Assembly: GCF_030411955.1 (NCBI RefSeq)
Contig: NZ_JASNRA010000007.1
Span: 188,600-232,040, forward strand
Length of the DNA: 43,441 bases
Source of the DNA: Massilia sp. YIM B02443
GTDB lineage: Bacteria; Pseudomonadota; Gammaproteobacteria; Burkholderiales; Burkholderiaceae_D
Reading direction: 5' to 3'
Both the position numbers and the translations under genes were made by a program. This document shows positions 8,807 to 17,402 of this stretch, piece after piece (the first letter of the stretch is position 1; each line of letters starts with the position of its first letter). The notes below the pieces were generated by a model. That model saw only the letters and a list, made by a program, of their open reading frames with translations, was not told the DNA's origin and made no database searches.

Positions 8807-9418
8807 TTAGCTCTCGTTTAGTTTGAGAAAAATAGATTCGTTTTGAGCGAGCCACTCCTTACACAGCTTTCTGAACGAGCGGCTCTTTTCATGTACTGCT
8901 TCCAGATCAATCAATGCAGCAAATGCCGGCTGATCCGTAACCTCATGATATTTACCATCAGGGATATGTTTACTGATCCACTCTTTGCCGCCCCTGATTG
9001 TCTCTGCGTCAGGAACGATAGTTTTTCCAAGCGTGAATCCGCGCCTTCCGTTTAACGAATCAACCGAGGCAATAAACCAAGCTTCAAATTCCCTGTTCGC
9101 CAGCACGACAGAAATACGCCGGTGTGGAACAATGACAGCAGCCCTCTGCAATATCTGTGGTGCGAGCTCTTTAGGACAGTCGTCATCAGCATCAAGCACA
9201 ATTAACACCCATCCATCATCTTCAGCCAATGCAGCTGCTATCTGCAGCTGCTTGTTGAATACGTCCTCACGATTGAGAAACTGGTCACGACGGACACGGA
9301 TAGGGCGCAGAATATTGCAAAAAACATCCGGATTTTTCCACTCATTGACTCGGCGCAGAAGTACTGGCAGTGCTGCGACCTCGCCATCGCCTTCGACGAT
9401 AGAAACGACGTTGATCAT
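8807..9418 (-). CDS. DUF4276-family, TOPRIM-like protein
   Basis: A 203-residue protein that I recognise as DUF4276 from IVEGDGEVAALPVLLRR (residues 7-23), VLDADDDCPKEL (74-85), ANREFEAWF (107-115) and RGGKEWIS. The early Glu (Glu9/Glu13) and the Asp-x-Asp run (Asp76, 78-80) are placed as in a TOPRIM metal site, so a nuclease-like role is plausible but inferred. The start ATG at 9418 overlaps the stop of the ATPase gene as ATGA, which signals tight coupling. A longer reading to 9523 would run inside the ATPase gene and lacks family residues at its N-terminus. Base composition is near 50% GC against roughly 65% in neighbours, suggesting acquisition by transfer. This ATPase-plus-TOPRIM pairing resembles split OLD or PARIS-type defence pairs. 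Confidence 0.85.
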   Translation of the reverse strand: MINVVSIVEGDGEVAALPVLLRRVNEWKNPDVFCNILRPIRVRRDQFLNREDVFNKQLQIAAALAEDDGWVLIVLDADDDCPKELAPQILQRAAVIVPHRRISVVLANREFEAWFIASVDSLNGRRGFTLGKTIVPDAETIRGGKEWISKHIPDGKYHEVTDQPAFAALIDLEAVHEKSRSFRKLCKEWLAQNESIFLKLNES

Positions 9419-10608
9419 GTCCTGAACTCGCCAAAAAGATCCGCCTGCTTTGGTGCAGGTTTTCCGGGCACCGTCGGCTCTGCATTCAACTGATTCATAC
9501 GAAGAAGCTCTCCAGCCGAACACAAGTGATCGCGGATCGCTGCCTTTGAACCATCTGCAAGAGGGACAATGCGCGTGGCGCCCTCTTCAGAAGCGACCAC
9601 AAGAATCTCTTCTGGAGTGATCTTCGCGTCATCCAGCAAATCGGGACTATGACTGGTGACAATAATTTGCGTATGCTCCGATGCGCGCTCCAGTGCCTCG
9701 CGTAGGGCTGCAGAGGCCGCAGGGTGAAGTGCAGTCTCAGGTTCTTCAATGCCGATAATCGAGGGAGAATGATCGGCGTTGCCTTGAAATAGCGCAGTAA
9801 GTACGCCTAGCGCGCGAAGCGTACCATCTGACATGTTCTGCGCACTAAAACTCCATGGATGTTTAGCACCCGCCATATCTTGTCTGAAATTCAAAGTTTC
9901 CATCGGCCCGACGACTTCACGTTTTACACCCTGTACCGACGGTACAACTGCGTGAAGATACTCCTCGATGATTTTGACCGCATCTGAATTTGTCCGGCAA
10001 AGGTGACCGATGACGCTTGCCAAATTTTCCCCTGCCGGCTTCAATAAACGTCCATCCTGCGGCTTCTGGAGTTCGCGAATAATTTTCGGATTCAGATTAT
10101 AAAAACCCATCGAAACCAGAGCATCGAATGCCGGACGAAATGCTGCAAGACCCGAAGCACTAACGAGGGCCAGTCGATCTGGTGTCACGGCAGGGAAAGT
10201 CGTCTCACTAGACTTAATGAGCTGGCCTTTTTCCAGTCGAAAATAAGGGCCTTTTCCAGCCCCACCAATACTGCACTCCTCTTGCTGTACTTGGTAACCA
10301 CCACTAGGCATGGCACCGACCGCAAACGCATAATGACCATCCTGCCCATCTGGAAGCCGAAATTCCAGTCGAATACCAAAGTGCGTTGGATGACCACTGG
10401 ACTTGCGTCGCACCTCGGATAAACCTCCGCGCTCGTTCATCGCATTGTCGAGTGATCCATTCAACGCGTCACGGACGAGATGCAAAGCATCCAAGAAATT
10501 ACTTTTCCCTGAGCCATTTGCACCAACTAGATAGGTCAATGGCAAAAGCTTGACGTCGCAGTCAGCAATACTCTTGTAGTTCCGCAGTATGACGCGCTTC
10601 AAAAACAT
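9415..10608 (-). CDS. AAA/ABC-type ATPase (AAA_15/AAA_21-like)
   Basis: A 397-residue ATPase of the OLD/RecF/SMC-like class. It starts FLKRVILRNYKSI, has Walker A GANGSGKSN (residues 29-37), a long insert, an ABC-like signature NMSDGTLRAL, Walker B IIGIEEPETALHP and the switch IIVTSHSPDLL. There are no membrane segments. Two starts are possible: ATG at 10608, which aligns with family N-termini, or ATG at 10620, four codons earlier. Each has GGGA six to seven bases upstream. It is joined to the DUF4276 gene by an ATGA overlap and lies 76 bases after queA. GC content is clearly below neighbouring genes. Family members next to TOPRIM-like partners often act in anti-phage defence, which is the likely but unproven role. 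Confidence 0.88.
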   Translation of the reverse strand: MFLKRVILRNYKSIADCDVKLLPLTYLVGANGSGKSNFLDALHLVRDALNGSLDNAMNERGGLSEVRRKSSGHPTHFGIRLEFRLPDGQDGHYAFAVGAMPSGGYQVQQEECSIGGAGKGPYFRLEKGQLIKSSETTFPAVTPDRLALVSASGLAAFRPAFDALVSMGFYNLNPKIIRELQKPQDGRLLKPAGENLASVIGHLCRTNSDAVKIIEEYLHAVVPSVQGVKREVVGPMETLNFRQDMAGAKHPWSFSAQNMSDGTLRALGVLTALFQGNADHSPSIIGIEEPETALHPAASAALREALERASEHTQIIVTSHSPDLLDDAKITPEEILVVASEEGATRIVPLADGSKAAIRDHLCSAGELLRMNQLNAEPTVPGKPAPKQADLFGEFRT

Positions 10609-10684
10609 TGGATATCCCATGATGTCGTCCCATTCGCAGATCGCCGGTAAGGAGAAAGAGTGCGAGAAGACTTTAGCACACGAC

Positions 10685-11707
10685 CTATCGTGTCTGATTA
10701 CTCAACAGCATGGCGTCGCCATAGCTGAAGAAGCGGTATTCGTTGGCGATCGCGTGGGCGTAGGCCTTGCGGATCGGTGCATAACCGGCGAAGGCCGACA
10801 CCAGCATCAGCAGCGTCGACTTGGGCAGGTGGAAGTTGGTGATCAGGCGCGAGACCGTCTTGAAGGTGTAGCCCGGCGTGATGAAGAGGGCCGTGTCGGC
10901 GCTGCCGGCCACCAGCTCGCCCGACTGCGACGCCGATTCCAATGCGCGCAGGCTCGTGGTGCCGACCGCGATCACGTCGCGTCCCGCCGCTTTCGCCGCG
11001 CGCACCGCGTCCACCGTCTCTTGCGCGATGGTGTACCACTCGGTGTGCATCTTGTGCTCAGAGAGAATCTCGACCCGCACCGGCTGGAAGGTGCCGGCGC
11101 CGACGTGCAGCGTCACGTAGGCGAAGTTGACGCCCTTGGCCGCCAGCTTGTCCAGCAGCGGCTGGTCGAAGTGCAGGCCGGCGGTCGGCGCGGCGACCGC
11201 GCCCGGCTCTTTCGAATACACGGTCTGGTAGCGCTGCTCGTCGAATTCGTCGGCCGTGTGCTCGATGTAGGGCGGTAGCGGCAGGCGGCCGTGGGCTTCG
11301 ATCAGCTCGAACACGTCGCCCTCGAAATGCAGCGTGAAGAACTCGCCGGCGCGCTCGCCGGTGGTCACGTCGAAAGCATCGGCCAGACGGATGCGGTTGC
11401 CGGGCTTGGGCGACTTGGAAGCGCGCACCTGGGCCAGCACGGTGCGGTCGTCGAGCACGCGCTCGACCAGCACCTCGACCTGGCCGCCGGTCTCCTTGAC
11501 GCCGAAGAAGCGCGCCTTGAGCACGCGCGTGTTGTTCATCACCAGCAGGTCGCCCGGCTGGAGCTGGTCGACGATGTCGGCGAAATGGCGGTCGGTGATG
11601 GTGTCACCGTCGAGTTGCAGGAGGCGCGAGGCGCTGCGGTTCGGCAGCGGCAGTTGCGCAATGCGCTCGGGCGGCAGCTCGAAGTCGAAATCGGAAAGCG
11701 AGTACAT
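10685..11707 (-). CDS. queA: S-adenosylmethionine:tRNA ribosyltransferase-isomerase (QueA)
   Basis: Converts preQ1 in tRNA to epoxyqueuosine using the ribosyl part of S-adenosylmethionine, the step after Tgt. The 340 residues start [20 protein letters not shown] and contain [38 protein letters not shown] and [20 protein letters not shown], all family hallmarks. The ATG at 11707 is preferred to a TTG three codons earlier because the family begins at this Met. It heads the minus-strand block and is divergent from recG, 106 bases away. Its normal neighbour tgt is displaced by the ATPase/DUF4276 cassette. Confidence 0.96.
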   Translation of the reverse strand: MYSLSDFDFELPPERIAQLPLPNRSASRLLQLDGDTITDRHFADIVDQLQPGDLLVMNNTRVLKARFFGVKETGGQVEVLVERVLDDRTVLAQVRASKSPKPGNRIRLADAFDVTTGERAGEFFTLHFEGDVFELIEAHGRLPLPPYIEHTADEFDEQRYQTVYSKEPGAVAAPTAGLHFDQPLLDKLAAKGVNFAYVTLHVGAGTFQPVRVEILSEHKMHTEWYTIAQETVDAVRAAKAAGRDVIAVGTTSLRALESASQSGELVAGSADTALFITPGYTFKTVSRLITNFHLPKSTLLMLVSAFAGYAPIRKAYAHAIANEYRFFSYGDAMLLSNQTR

Positions 11708-11813
11708 GATTTTCAATTGGTGGGCAAAAGAGCGCTGCCAGCTTTACAATACAGGCTCCAGCGCATACGGCGAACCCTCTATTTTACGTCAGCAAGCGCC
11801 TTTTTGCCGCGAT

Positions 11814-13874
11814 ATGCCCGCCTCCAAGACCACAAACCCACCCAAGACCCTCGAAAGCAAGCTCGCCCGCATCGGACTGCGCAGCGACATGGACCTGGTA
11901 TTGCACCTGCCGATGCGCTACGAGGACGAGACCCGCATCGTCACCATCCGCGAAGCCTGCATGCGCGGCGGCCAGACCTGGCAGGTCGAAGGCGTGGTGG
12001 TCAAGAACGAGATCAGCTACAAGCCACGGCGTCAGTTATTGGTGACGATCCAGGACGACTCCGGCGACCTGCTGCTGCGCTTCATGAATTTCTACGGCAG
12101 CCAGACCAAGCAGATGGCGGAAGGCGTACGCATCCGCGCGCGGGGCGAACTCAAGCACGGCTTCTTCGGCGCCGAGATGGTCCACCCGACCTATAAAGTT
12201 GTCAACGAAGGCGCTCCGCTACCCTCTTCGCTGACGCCGGTGTACCCGGCCGGCGAAGGCCTGTCGCAAACCATCCTGCGCAAGGCGATCGCCGACGCCA
12301 TGAAGCGCATCGACTGGAGCGACACCGTGCCGCCCGGGATCCGCAAGCGCCTGGAACTGATCGACTTCGAGCCGGCGGTGAAGCTGCTGCACTATCCGCC
12401 GGCCGACGTCGACGAATACGCGCTGAGCGAAAAGTCGCATCCGGCGTGGGAGCGCATGAAGTTCGACGAGCTGCTGGCGCAGCAGCTGTCGTTGAAACGG
12501 GCGCAGCGCGCGCGGCGCGAAAAGGGCGCGCCGCATCTGCGCGCGGTGGGCGCATTGTCCGAAGCCTTCCTGGCCGGGCTGCCGTTCAAGCTCACCGGCG
12601 CCCAGCAGCGCGTGGTGGAAGAAATCCGCGCCGACCTGCGCGAAGGGTATCCGATGCAGCGCCTGCTGCAGGGCGACGTCGGCAGCGGCAAGACCGTGGT
12701 GTCGGCGCTGGCCGCCGCCCAGGCGATCGACAGCGGCTACCAGGCCGCGCTGATGGCGCCGACCGAGATCCTGGCCGAGCAGCACTTCAGGAAGATCGCG
12801 GCCTGGATGGAGCCGCTCGGCGTCAAGGTCGCCTGGCTCACGGGCAGCCTGAAAAAAAAGGAAAAGACCGCATCGAACGAAATGATCGAGTCGGGCGAAG
12901 CGCACCTGGTGATCGGCACCCACGCGCTGATCCAGGACACGGTGCAGTTCGCGAAACTGGGCCTTGTGATCGTCGACGAACAGCACCGCTTCGGCGTCGG
13001 CCAGCGTCTCACGCTGCGCAACAAGGGCAGCGACGGCCTGGTGCCGCACCAGTTGATGATGTCGGCCACGCCGATCCCGCGCACGCTGGCGATGACGTAT
13101 TACGCCGACCTCGAAGTCTCGGTGATCGACGAACTGCCGCCGGGCCGCAGCCCGATCGTCACGCGCGCCATCGACCAGATGCGGCGCGACGAAGTGATCG
13201 AGCGCGTCTACGCGGCGGCGCTGGAAGGACGCCAGGTGTACTGGGTCTGCCCGCTGATCGAGGAATCCGAAGCGCTGCAATTGCAGACCGCCACCGAGAC
13301 CTACGAGACGCTGGCCGAATCGCTGCCCGACCTGCAGGTCGGCCTGGTGCACGGCCGCATGAAGCCGGCCGAGAAACAGGAAGTGATGGACGCCTTCATC
13401 GCGGGCCAGGTGCACGTGCTGGTGGCCACCACCGTGATCGAGGTCGGCGTCGACGTGCCGAATGCGTCGCTGATGGTGATCGAGCATGCCGAGCGTTTCG
13501 GTTTGTCGCAGCTGCACCAGCTGCGCGGGCGCGTCGGCCGCGGCACGGCCGCTTCGGTGTGCCTGCTGCTGTACCAGTCGCCGCTGGGCCAGGTCGCCAA
13601 GCAGCGCCTGATGACGATGCGCGAAACCACCGACGGCTTCGAGATCGCGCGGCGCGATTTGGAGATCCGCGGTCCCGGCGAATTCCTCGGCGCGCGCCAG
13701 TCGGGCCAGGCGATGCTGCGTTTCGCCGACCTGGAGACCGACCAGTGGCTGGTCGACCGCGCGCGCGACGTCGCGCAGTATCTGCTGGACGGCGAGACGC
13801 CGGAACGGATGGCGGTGGTCGATGCGCACCTGGCGCGCTGGCTGGGCGGGCGCGAAGAATTCCTGAAAGTCTGA
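11814..13874 (+). CDS. recG: ATP-dependent DNA helicase RecG
   Basis: Branch-migrating helicase that rewinds stalled forks, D-loops and R-loops. The 686 residues start MPASKTTNPPKTLESKLARIGLRSD. They show the N-terminal wedge domain, Walker A GDVGSGKTV, VIVDEQHRFGVGQR (DEQH box), MSATPIPRTLAMT, VHGRMKPAEKQEVMDAF and IEVGVDVPNASLMVIEHAERFGLSQLHQLRGRVGRG. Length fits the family. A much longer reading from 11334 would overlap queA and is rejected. It stands divergent to queA and is followed after 24 bases by a small cysteine-rich gene, likely in one transcript. Confidence 0.97.
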   Translation: MPASKTTNPPKTLESKLARIGLRSDMDLVLHLPMRYEDETRIVTIREACMRGGQTWQVEGVVVKNEISYKPRRQLLVTIQDDSGDLLLRFMNFYGSQTKQMAEGVRIRARGELKHGFFGAEMVHPTYKVVNEGAPLPSSLTPVYPAGEGLSQTILRKAIADAMKRIDWSDTVPPGIRKRLELIDFEPAVKLLHYPPADVDEYALSEKSHPAWERMKFDELLAQQLSLKRAQRARREKGAPHLRAVGALSEAFLAGLPFKLTGAQQRVVEEIRADLREGYPMQRLLQGDVGSGKTVVSALAAAQAIDSGYQAALMAPTEILAEQHFRKIAAWMEPLGVKVAWLTGSLKKKEKTASNEMIESGEAHLVIGTHALIQDTVQFAKLGLVIVDEQHRFGVGQRLTLRNKGSDGLVPHQLMMSATPIPRTLAMTYYADLEVSVIDELPPGRSPIVTRAIDQMRRDEVIERVYAAALEGRQVYWVCPLIEESEALQLQTATETYETLAESLPDLQVGLVHGRMKPAEKQEVMDAFIAGQVHVLVATTVIEVGVDVPNASLMVIEHAERFGLSQLHQLRGRVGRGTAASVCLLLYQSPLGQVAKQRLMTMRETTDGFEIARRDLEIRGPGEFLGARQSGQAMLRFADLETDQWLVDRARDVAQYLLDGETPERMAVVDAHLARWLGGREEFLKV

Positions 13875-13898
13875 CGATTTGATAACGACAAGCGCGAC

Positions 13899-14300
13899 AT
13901 GACACCTGAGCCCAAGCTGGATCTCGACCAACTGACCGCGCTGGCCGCCGCCTCGGCGCAGGTGACGCAGGCATGCGACTGCGGCATCGACGCGTATCGC
14001 GAATGGACCCGCGTGCCGGCTGCGTTCCCGCAGGCGCAGCTACGTTCAATCGGCACCCTGGCCGGCGATCCCTACGCCGATCCGACCTTTGCCGAATACC
14101 ACCCGCACGGCACCAATTACTGGTCGCCCGACGCCCCGGTCGCCCTGCAGCATTTTCCGTACAACCGCTGCGCGGTCCAGCAATGCAGCGTGTGCCAGCG
14201 CTGCTGCCTCACCTACGTGGAAGCCGGCGGCTACTACGTCGAACCGCGCATTCGCGCGCTGGCGGGACAAACGATCGTGGACGTGGCCGCGCCTGACTGA
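13899..14300 (+). CDS. Conserved-looking cysteine-rich hypothetical protein
   Basis: A 133-residue soluble protein that I do not recognise as a named family. The N-terminal half is helical-looking, with PKLDLDQLTALAAASAQVTQACDCGIDAYREW. The C-terminal half has a cysteine cluster, RCAVQQCSVCQRCCLTYVEAGGYY, with spacing C-x5-C-x2-C-x2-CC, suggesting a metal or Fe-S site. Two more cysteines lie in ACDCG. The gene starts 24 bases after recG on the same strand and is probably co-transcribed. GC content and codon use match its neighbours, so it is likely a native gene. The function is unknown. Confidence 0.75.
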   Translation: MTPEPKLDLDQLTALAAASAQVTQACDCGIDAYREWTRVPAAFPQAQLRSIGTLAGDPYADPTFAEYHPHGTNYWSPDAPVALQHFPYNRCAVQQCSVCQRCCLTYVEAGGYYVEPRIRALAGQTIVDVAAPD

Positions 14301-14415
14301 ACAAGCAGACCTGCAAGTGACAATTCAATAGAAATCCCGCCCCCGATTAACGGTATCGTTGCGCCCAATGCGGCCCCGGCTGGCCGCTTCCCGACAACAA
14401 CGCACCTCGATCGCC

Positions 14416-15162
14416 ATGCCCTTCATCGGACTCGGACTTCACTTCCTCTTCGCCATCCTTTTCGCCATCCACGCACTGCGCACTGGCCGCCAGATGTACT
14501 GGCTGCTGATCCTGTTCTCGTTCCCGATCCTGGGCAGCGTGGTGTACTTCGTGGCCGAGTACCTGCCGGCGTCGCGCCTCGAGCGGCGCGGGCGCATCGC
14601 GGCGCGCGCCATCCACAAGAACCTGGACCCGGGCCGCGACGTGCGCGCGGCCCGGCGCGAATTCGACCTGGCCCCGACCGCCCATAACCAGATGCGCCTG
14701 GCCGGCGCCCTGCTCGAAAGCGGCGATGCGGCGCAGGCGGTGCAGCAGTACGAAGCCTGCCTGAACGGCCCGTTCGCCGGCGACCCGGACGTGATCCTGG
14801 GCGCCGCGCGCGCCCATGCCGCCAACGGCGCGCCGGAAAAGGCCATCGCCCTGTTGGCGCCCCTGCAGGTGAAGCAGCCAGGTTTCCGCAGCGACGAAGT
14901 CGGGCTGGCGCTGGCCGGCGCGTATGCAGCCGCCGGCCGCCACGACGACGCCGAAGCACAGTACGAGGCGGTGGTGGAGCGCTTCGGCGGCATCGAGGCG
15001 CGGGTGGAAATGGCGCTGTGGGCGCTGGCCAACGGCAGGCAGGCACTGGCGCAGCGCGAACTGAAGGAGATCGAGCACGCGCGGCGCCACATGACGGCGC
15101 ACACGCGCAGCCTGCATCAGGCGCTGTTCAAGCGCCTCGATGCGGCCGTGAACAGCAAATAA
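14416..15162 (+). CDS. Membrane-anchored TPR-like protein
   Basis: A 248-residue protein beginning MPFIGLGLHFLFAILFAIHALRTG, with two N-terminal membrane segments (about 4-20 and 28-48, WLLILFSFPILGSVVYFVAEYLP). That segment resembles the phospholipase D N-terminal transmembrane motif found in several membrane proteins. The rest is cytosolic, helical and repeat-like, with tetratricopeptide character (NQMRLAGALLESGDAAQAVQQYEACL, VGLALAGAYAAAGRHDDAEAQYEAVV). It probably scaffolds other proteins at the inner membrane. An upstream ATG at 14359 would add 19 basic residues and is less likely. Partners cannot be read from the context. Confidence 0.75.
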   Translation: MPFIGLGLHFLFAILFAIHALRTGRQMYWLLILFSFPILGSVVYFVAEYLPASRLERRGRIAARAIHKNLDPGRDVRAARREFDLAPTAHNQMRLAGALLESGDAAQAVQQYEACLNGPFAGDPDVILGAARAHAANGAPEKAIALLAPLQVKQPGFRSDEVGLALAGAYAAAGRHDDAEAQYEAVVERFGGIEARVEMALWALANGRQALAQRELKEIEHARRHMTAHTRSLHQALFKRLDAAVNSK

Positions 15163-15206
15163 ACAGCGCGCGGGTCGCCCTTGTACTGCCGGCAGTCTGC
15201 AACAGA

Positions 15207-15887
15207 CTACCTGGACGCCACCCGGTCCAGCGTCGCCGTCACCCGCTGCAGCCTCGCCTCCTGCAATTCGCGCAGGCGCGCCACGATCTGCGGCCCGGCG
15301 CCCTGCGGCGACCCGGCATCGAACGGAGGCTGCGGATCGTATTCCAGCGCCAGCTGGATGGTGCGCGCCACATCCTCGCCCGCCAGTTCCGCGGCCAGCG
15401 CGAAACCGAAGTCGATGCCGGCGGTGACGCCGCCGCCCGAGATCCGGTTGCGGTCGCGCACGATGCGCTCGGCCACCGGCTCGGCGCCGAAGCGTTCCAA
15501 TAGCGGCAGCCACATCCAGTGGCAGGCGGAGCGATAGCCGCGCAGCAGCCCGGCCACGCCCAGCACCAGCGAACCGTTGCAGACCGAGGTCACGTAGCGC
15601 GCGTGCTCCGCCTGGCGGCGCAGGAAGTCGAGCGTCTCGTCATCCTCGAACAGCGCTTCGACGCCGAAGCCGCCGGGCACGCACAGCACGTCGAGCTGCG
15701 GACAATCGGAGAAGGTGGTGGTCGGGTTGATGCTGAAGCCGACGTCGGTCGGCACCGCATCCAGTGTCTTCCAGACCAGGTGCGTTTTAGCGCCGGGCAC
15801 GCGGCTGAGCACCTGGGCCGGGCCGGTGAGGTCAAGCTGGGTCACATTCGGGAACAGCAGGAATCCGATGTGCAGGGTGGTGTCCAT
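15207..15887 (-). CDS. DJ-1/PfpI family protein (isonitrile hydratase-like)
   Basis: A 226-residue class I glutamine amidotransferase-like protein. It contains HIGFLLFPNVTQLDLTGPAQVLSR at the N-terminus, VLCVPGGFGVEAL, and the nucleophile elbow VTSVCNGSLVLGVAGLLRG with its cysteine, then GGGVTAGIDFGFALAAEL. This pattern and the absence of a DNA-binding domain fit isonitrile hydratase-like proteins rather than GlxA-type regulators. The start at 15887 is preceded by GGAGG five bases away; a longer reading to 15950 lacks this. The substrate is uncertain. Confidence 0.85.
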   Translation of the reverse strand: MDTTLHIGFLLFPNVTQLDLTGPAQVLSRVPGAKTHLVWKTLDAVPTDVGFSINPTTTFSDCPQLDVLCVPGGFGVEALFEDDETLDFLRRQAEHARYVTSVCNGSLVLGVAGLLRGYRSACHWMWLPLLERFGAEPVAERIVRDRNRISGGGVTAGIDFGFALAAELAGEDVARTIQLALEYDPQPPFDAGSPQGAGPQIVARLRELQEARLQRVTATLDRVASR

Positions 15888-16006
15888 CGTCGCCTCCTCG
15901 GGTGGGGATGACGTCATTCTAGGAAGGTCCGTCATTGGCGGCAATGCCATCCTTCAGTCACATCCTGCCATGACTCACCTCGCGGGCGGCGGCGGTCCAG
16001 GACCGG

Positions 16007-16381
16007 CTATTCAGGTGCCGCGTCCGCCTGGGTGAACGTCAGCCGGTTCCCGAAGGGATCCTTCACGCTCAGCTCGCGCGATCCCCACGGCGTGTCGTCG
16101 ATCCCCGGCCGCGCGTAGCCATACTGCTTGCCAGCCAGCTCGGCGTGCAGGCCGTCGATGTCGTCGACGTCGATGCGCAGCGCGGCGCCGGGGCAGCAAT
16201 CGCCGTGGTGCTCGCTCAGGTGCAGCACGCAAGCGCCGCGCGATACCTGCAGATACAGAGGAAGCCCCGGCTCGAAACGATGTTCCCAGTCGGCCCTGAA
16301 GCCGAGAAAGCCGAGGTAGAACTCCCTGGCCTTGGCTTCGTCGAAGATGCGCAGGATCGGTGTCACGGTTCCCAGCTTCAT
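16007..16381 (-). CDS. VOC superfamily (glyoxalase/bleomycin resistance) protein
   Basis: A 124-residue protein of the vicinal oxygen chelate fold. It starts MKLGTVTPILRIFDEAKAREFYLGFLGFRADWEHRFEPG and ends with WGSRELSVKDPFGNRLTFTQ, as in bleomycin-resistance-like proteins. HLSEHHGDCCPGAALRIDVDDID gives a likely ligand or metal region. GGAG lies six bases before the start. It is 16 bases downstream of the Gfo/Idh/MocA gene, probably in the same transcript. The ligand is unknown; many such proteins are not true resistance factors. Confidence 0.85.
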   Translation of the reverse strand: MKLGTVTPILRIFDEAKAREFYLGFLGFRADWEHRFEPGLPLYLQVSRGACVLHLSEHHGDCCPGAALRIDVDDIDGLHAELAGKQYGYARPGIDDTPWGSRELSVKDPFGNRLTFTQADAAPE

Positions 16382-16397
16382 GGCCTGCTCCCTATTA

Positions 16398-17390
16398 TTA
16401 ACGTGGGCGGTCTGCCTCGTACGTCAAGCCGATCTGGCGCCGGATCTCGTCCATCACGCCCATCAGCGCCAGCGTTTCTTCCAGCGGCATGGCCGGGCTT
16501 TCCAGTTGTCCTTCGCGCCAGCAGCGCTGGGCCTCAATGATCTCGTGCACGTAGCCGTTGCCGAGGTACGGCGTCTCGACCGTGCGCTCACTGCCGTCGG
16601 CCAGTTTCACCGTCACCGAGGTGGCGCGGTGGAACATGGTGTTCATGCGCACCTGGCCCAGTTCTCCCGACACGGTCAATTCGGCCGGCGAGCGCGCCAG
16701 GAACGAACAGCTGCACACCGACATGCCGCCGCCTGCATGCTTGAGCATGAAGCCGGTCTGCACGTCGACACCGGTCGGTCCCATCTGCGCCTGGGCGCGC
16801 ACTTCGAGCACGGGGCCGAGCAGGCCGGCCGCGACCGACAGCGGGTAGATGCCCAGGTCGAGCAGCGCGCCGCCGCCCAGCGCCGGATTGAACACACGGT
16901 GTTCGGGACCGAAATTGGCGGCGAAGCCGAAATCGGCCACGATCTGGCGCGGCGTGCCGATCTCGCCCGAGGCCAGGATGCGCTTGACCTCGAGGTAGGC
17001 CGGCAGGTAGCGCGTCCACATCGCCTCCATCAGGAACAGGCGCTTCGAGCGCGCCAGCGTCACCACCTGCTCGGCTTCGCGCAGGTTCATGGTGAACGGT
17101 TTTTCGCACAGCACGCCCTTGCCGGCGCGCAGCGCCATCAAAGCGTTGTCCGCGTGCTGCGGGTGCGGCGTGCCGACGTACACCAAGTCGATGTCCGCTG
17201 CCTGCGCCAGCGCTTCGTACGAACCGTAGCTGGCGCGCGCGCCGAATTCGGCGCCGAAAGCATCGGCCTTGTCCTGGCTGCGCGACGCCACGCCGGCCAG
17301 CACCGCACCCGGCACTTCCTTGAGCGCATTGGCGAAGGCGCGGGCGATCTTGCCCGTGCCGATGATCCCCCAGCGTACCGCTTCAGCCAT
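16398..17390 (-). CDS. Gfo/Idh/MocA family oxidoreductase
   Basis: A 330-residue NAD(P)-dependent oxidoreductase with an N-terminal Rossmann motif GIIGTGKIARAFANAL (residues 8-23) and the family signature GVLCEKPFTMN. The C-terminal domain contains LGGGALLDLGIYPLSVA. It is similar to the dihydrodiol and sugar dehydrogenase branch, with the substrate not assignable. It lies in a tight minus-strand run with DUF3025 and pyrC upstream and the VOC gene downstream. Length is standard. Confidence 0.9.
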   Translation of the reverse strand: MAEAVRWGIIGTGKIARAFANALKEVPGAVLAGVASRSQDKADAFGAEFGARASYGSYEALAQAADIDLVYVGTPHPQHADNALMALRAGKGVLCEKPFTMNLREAEQVVTLARSKRLFLMEAMWTRYLPAYLEVKRILASGEIGTPRQIVADFGFAANFGPEHRVFNPALGGGALLDLGIYPLSVAAGLLGPVLEVRAQAQMGPTGVDVQTGFMLKHAGGGMSVCSCSFLARSPAELTVSGELGQVRMNTMFHRATSVTVKLADGSERTVETPYLGNGYVHEIIEAQRCWREGQLESPAMPLEETLALMGVMDEIRRQIGLTYEADRPR

Positions 17391-17402
17391 CCATTTCTCC
17401 CA

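Noticed and set aside
8807..10620. Assignment of the cassette as a PARIS system
   Set aside because: PARIS pairs an AAA_15 ATPase with a DUF4435 protein; here the second protein has DUF4276 motifs, so only an analogy is claimed.
11334..11813. Long N-terminal extension of RecG
   Set aside because: It would lie over the divergent queA gene, has no ribosome site, and RecG homologues start at the Met at 11814.
15163..15206. Possible tRNA or small RNA in the gap
   Set aside because: No cloverleaf, T-loop or terminator can be drawn.
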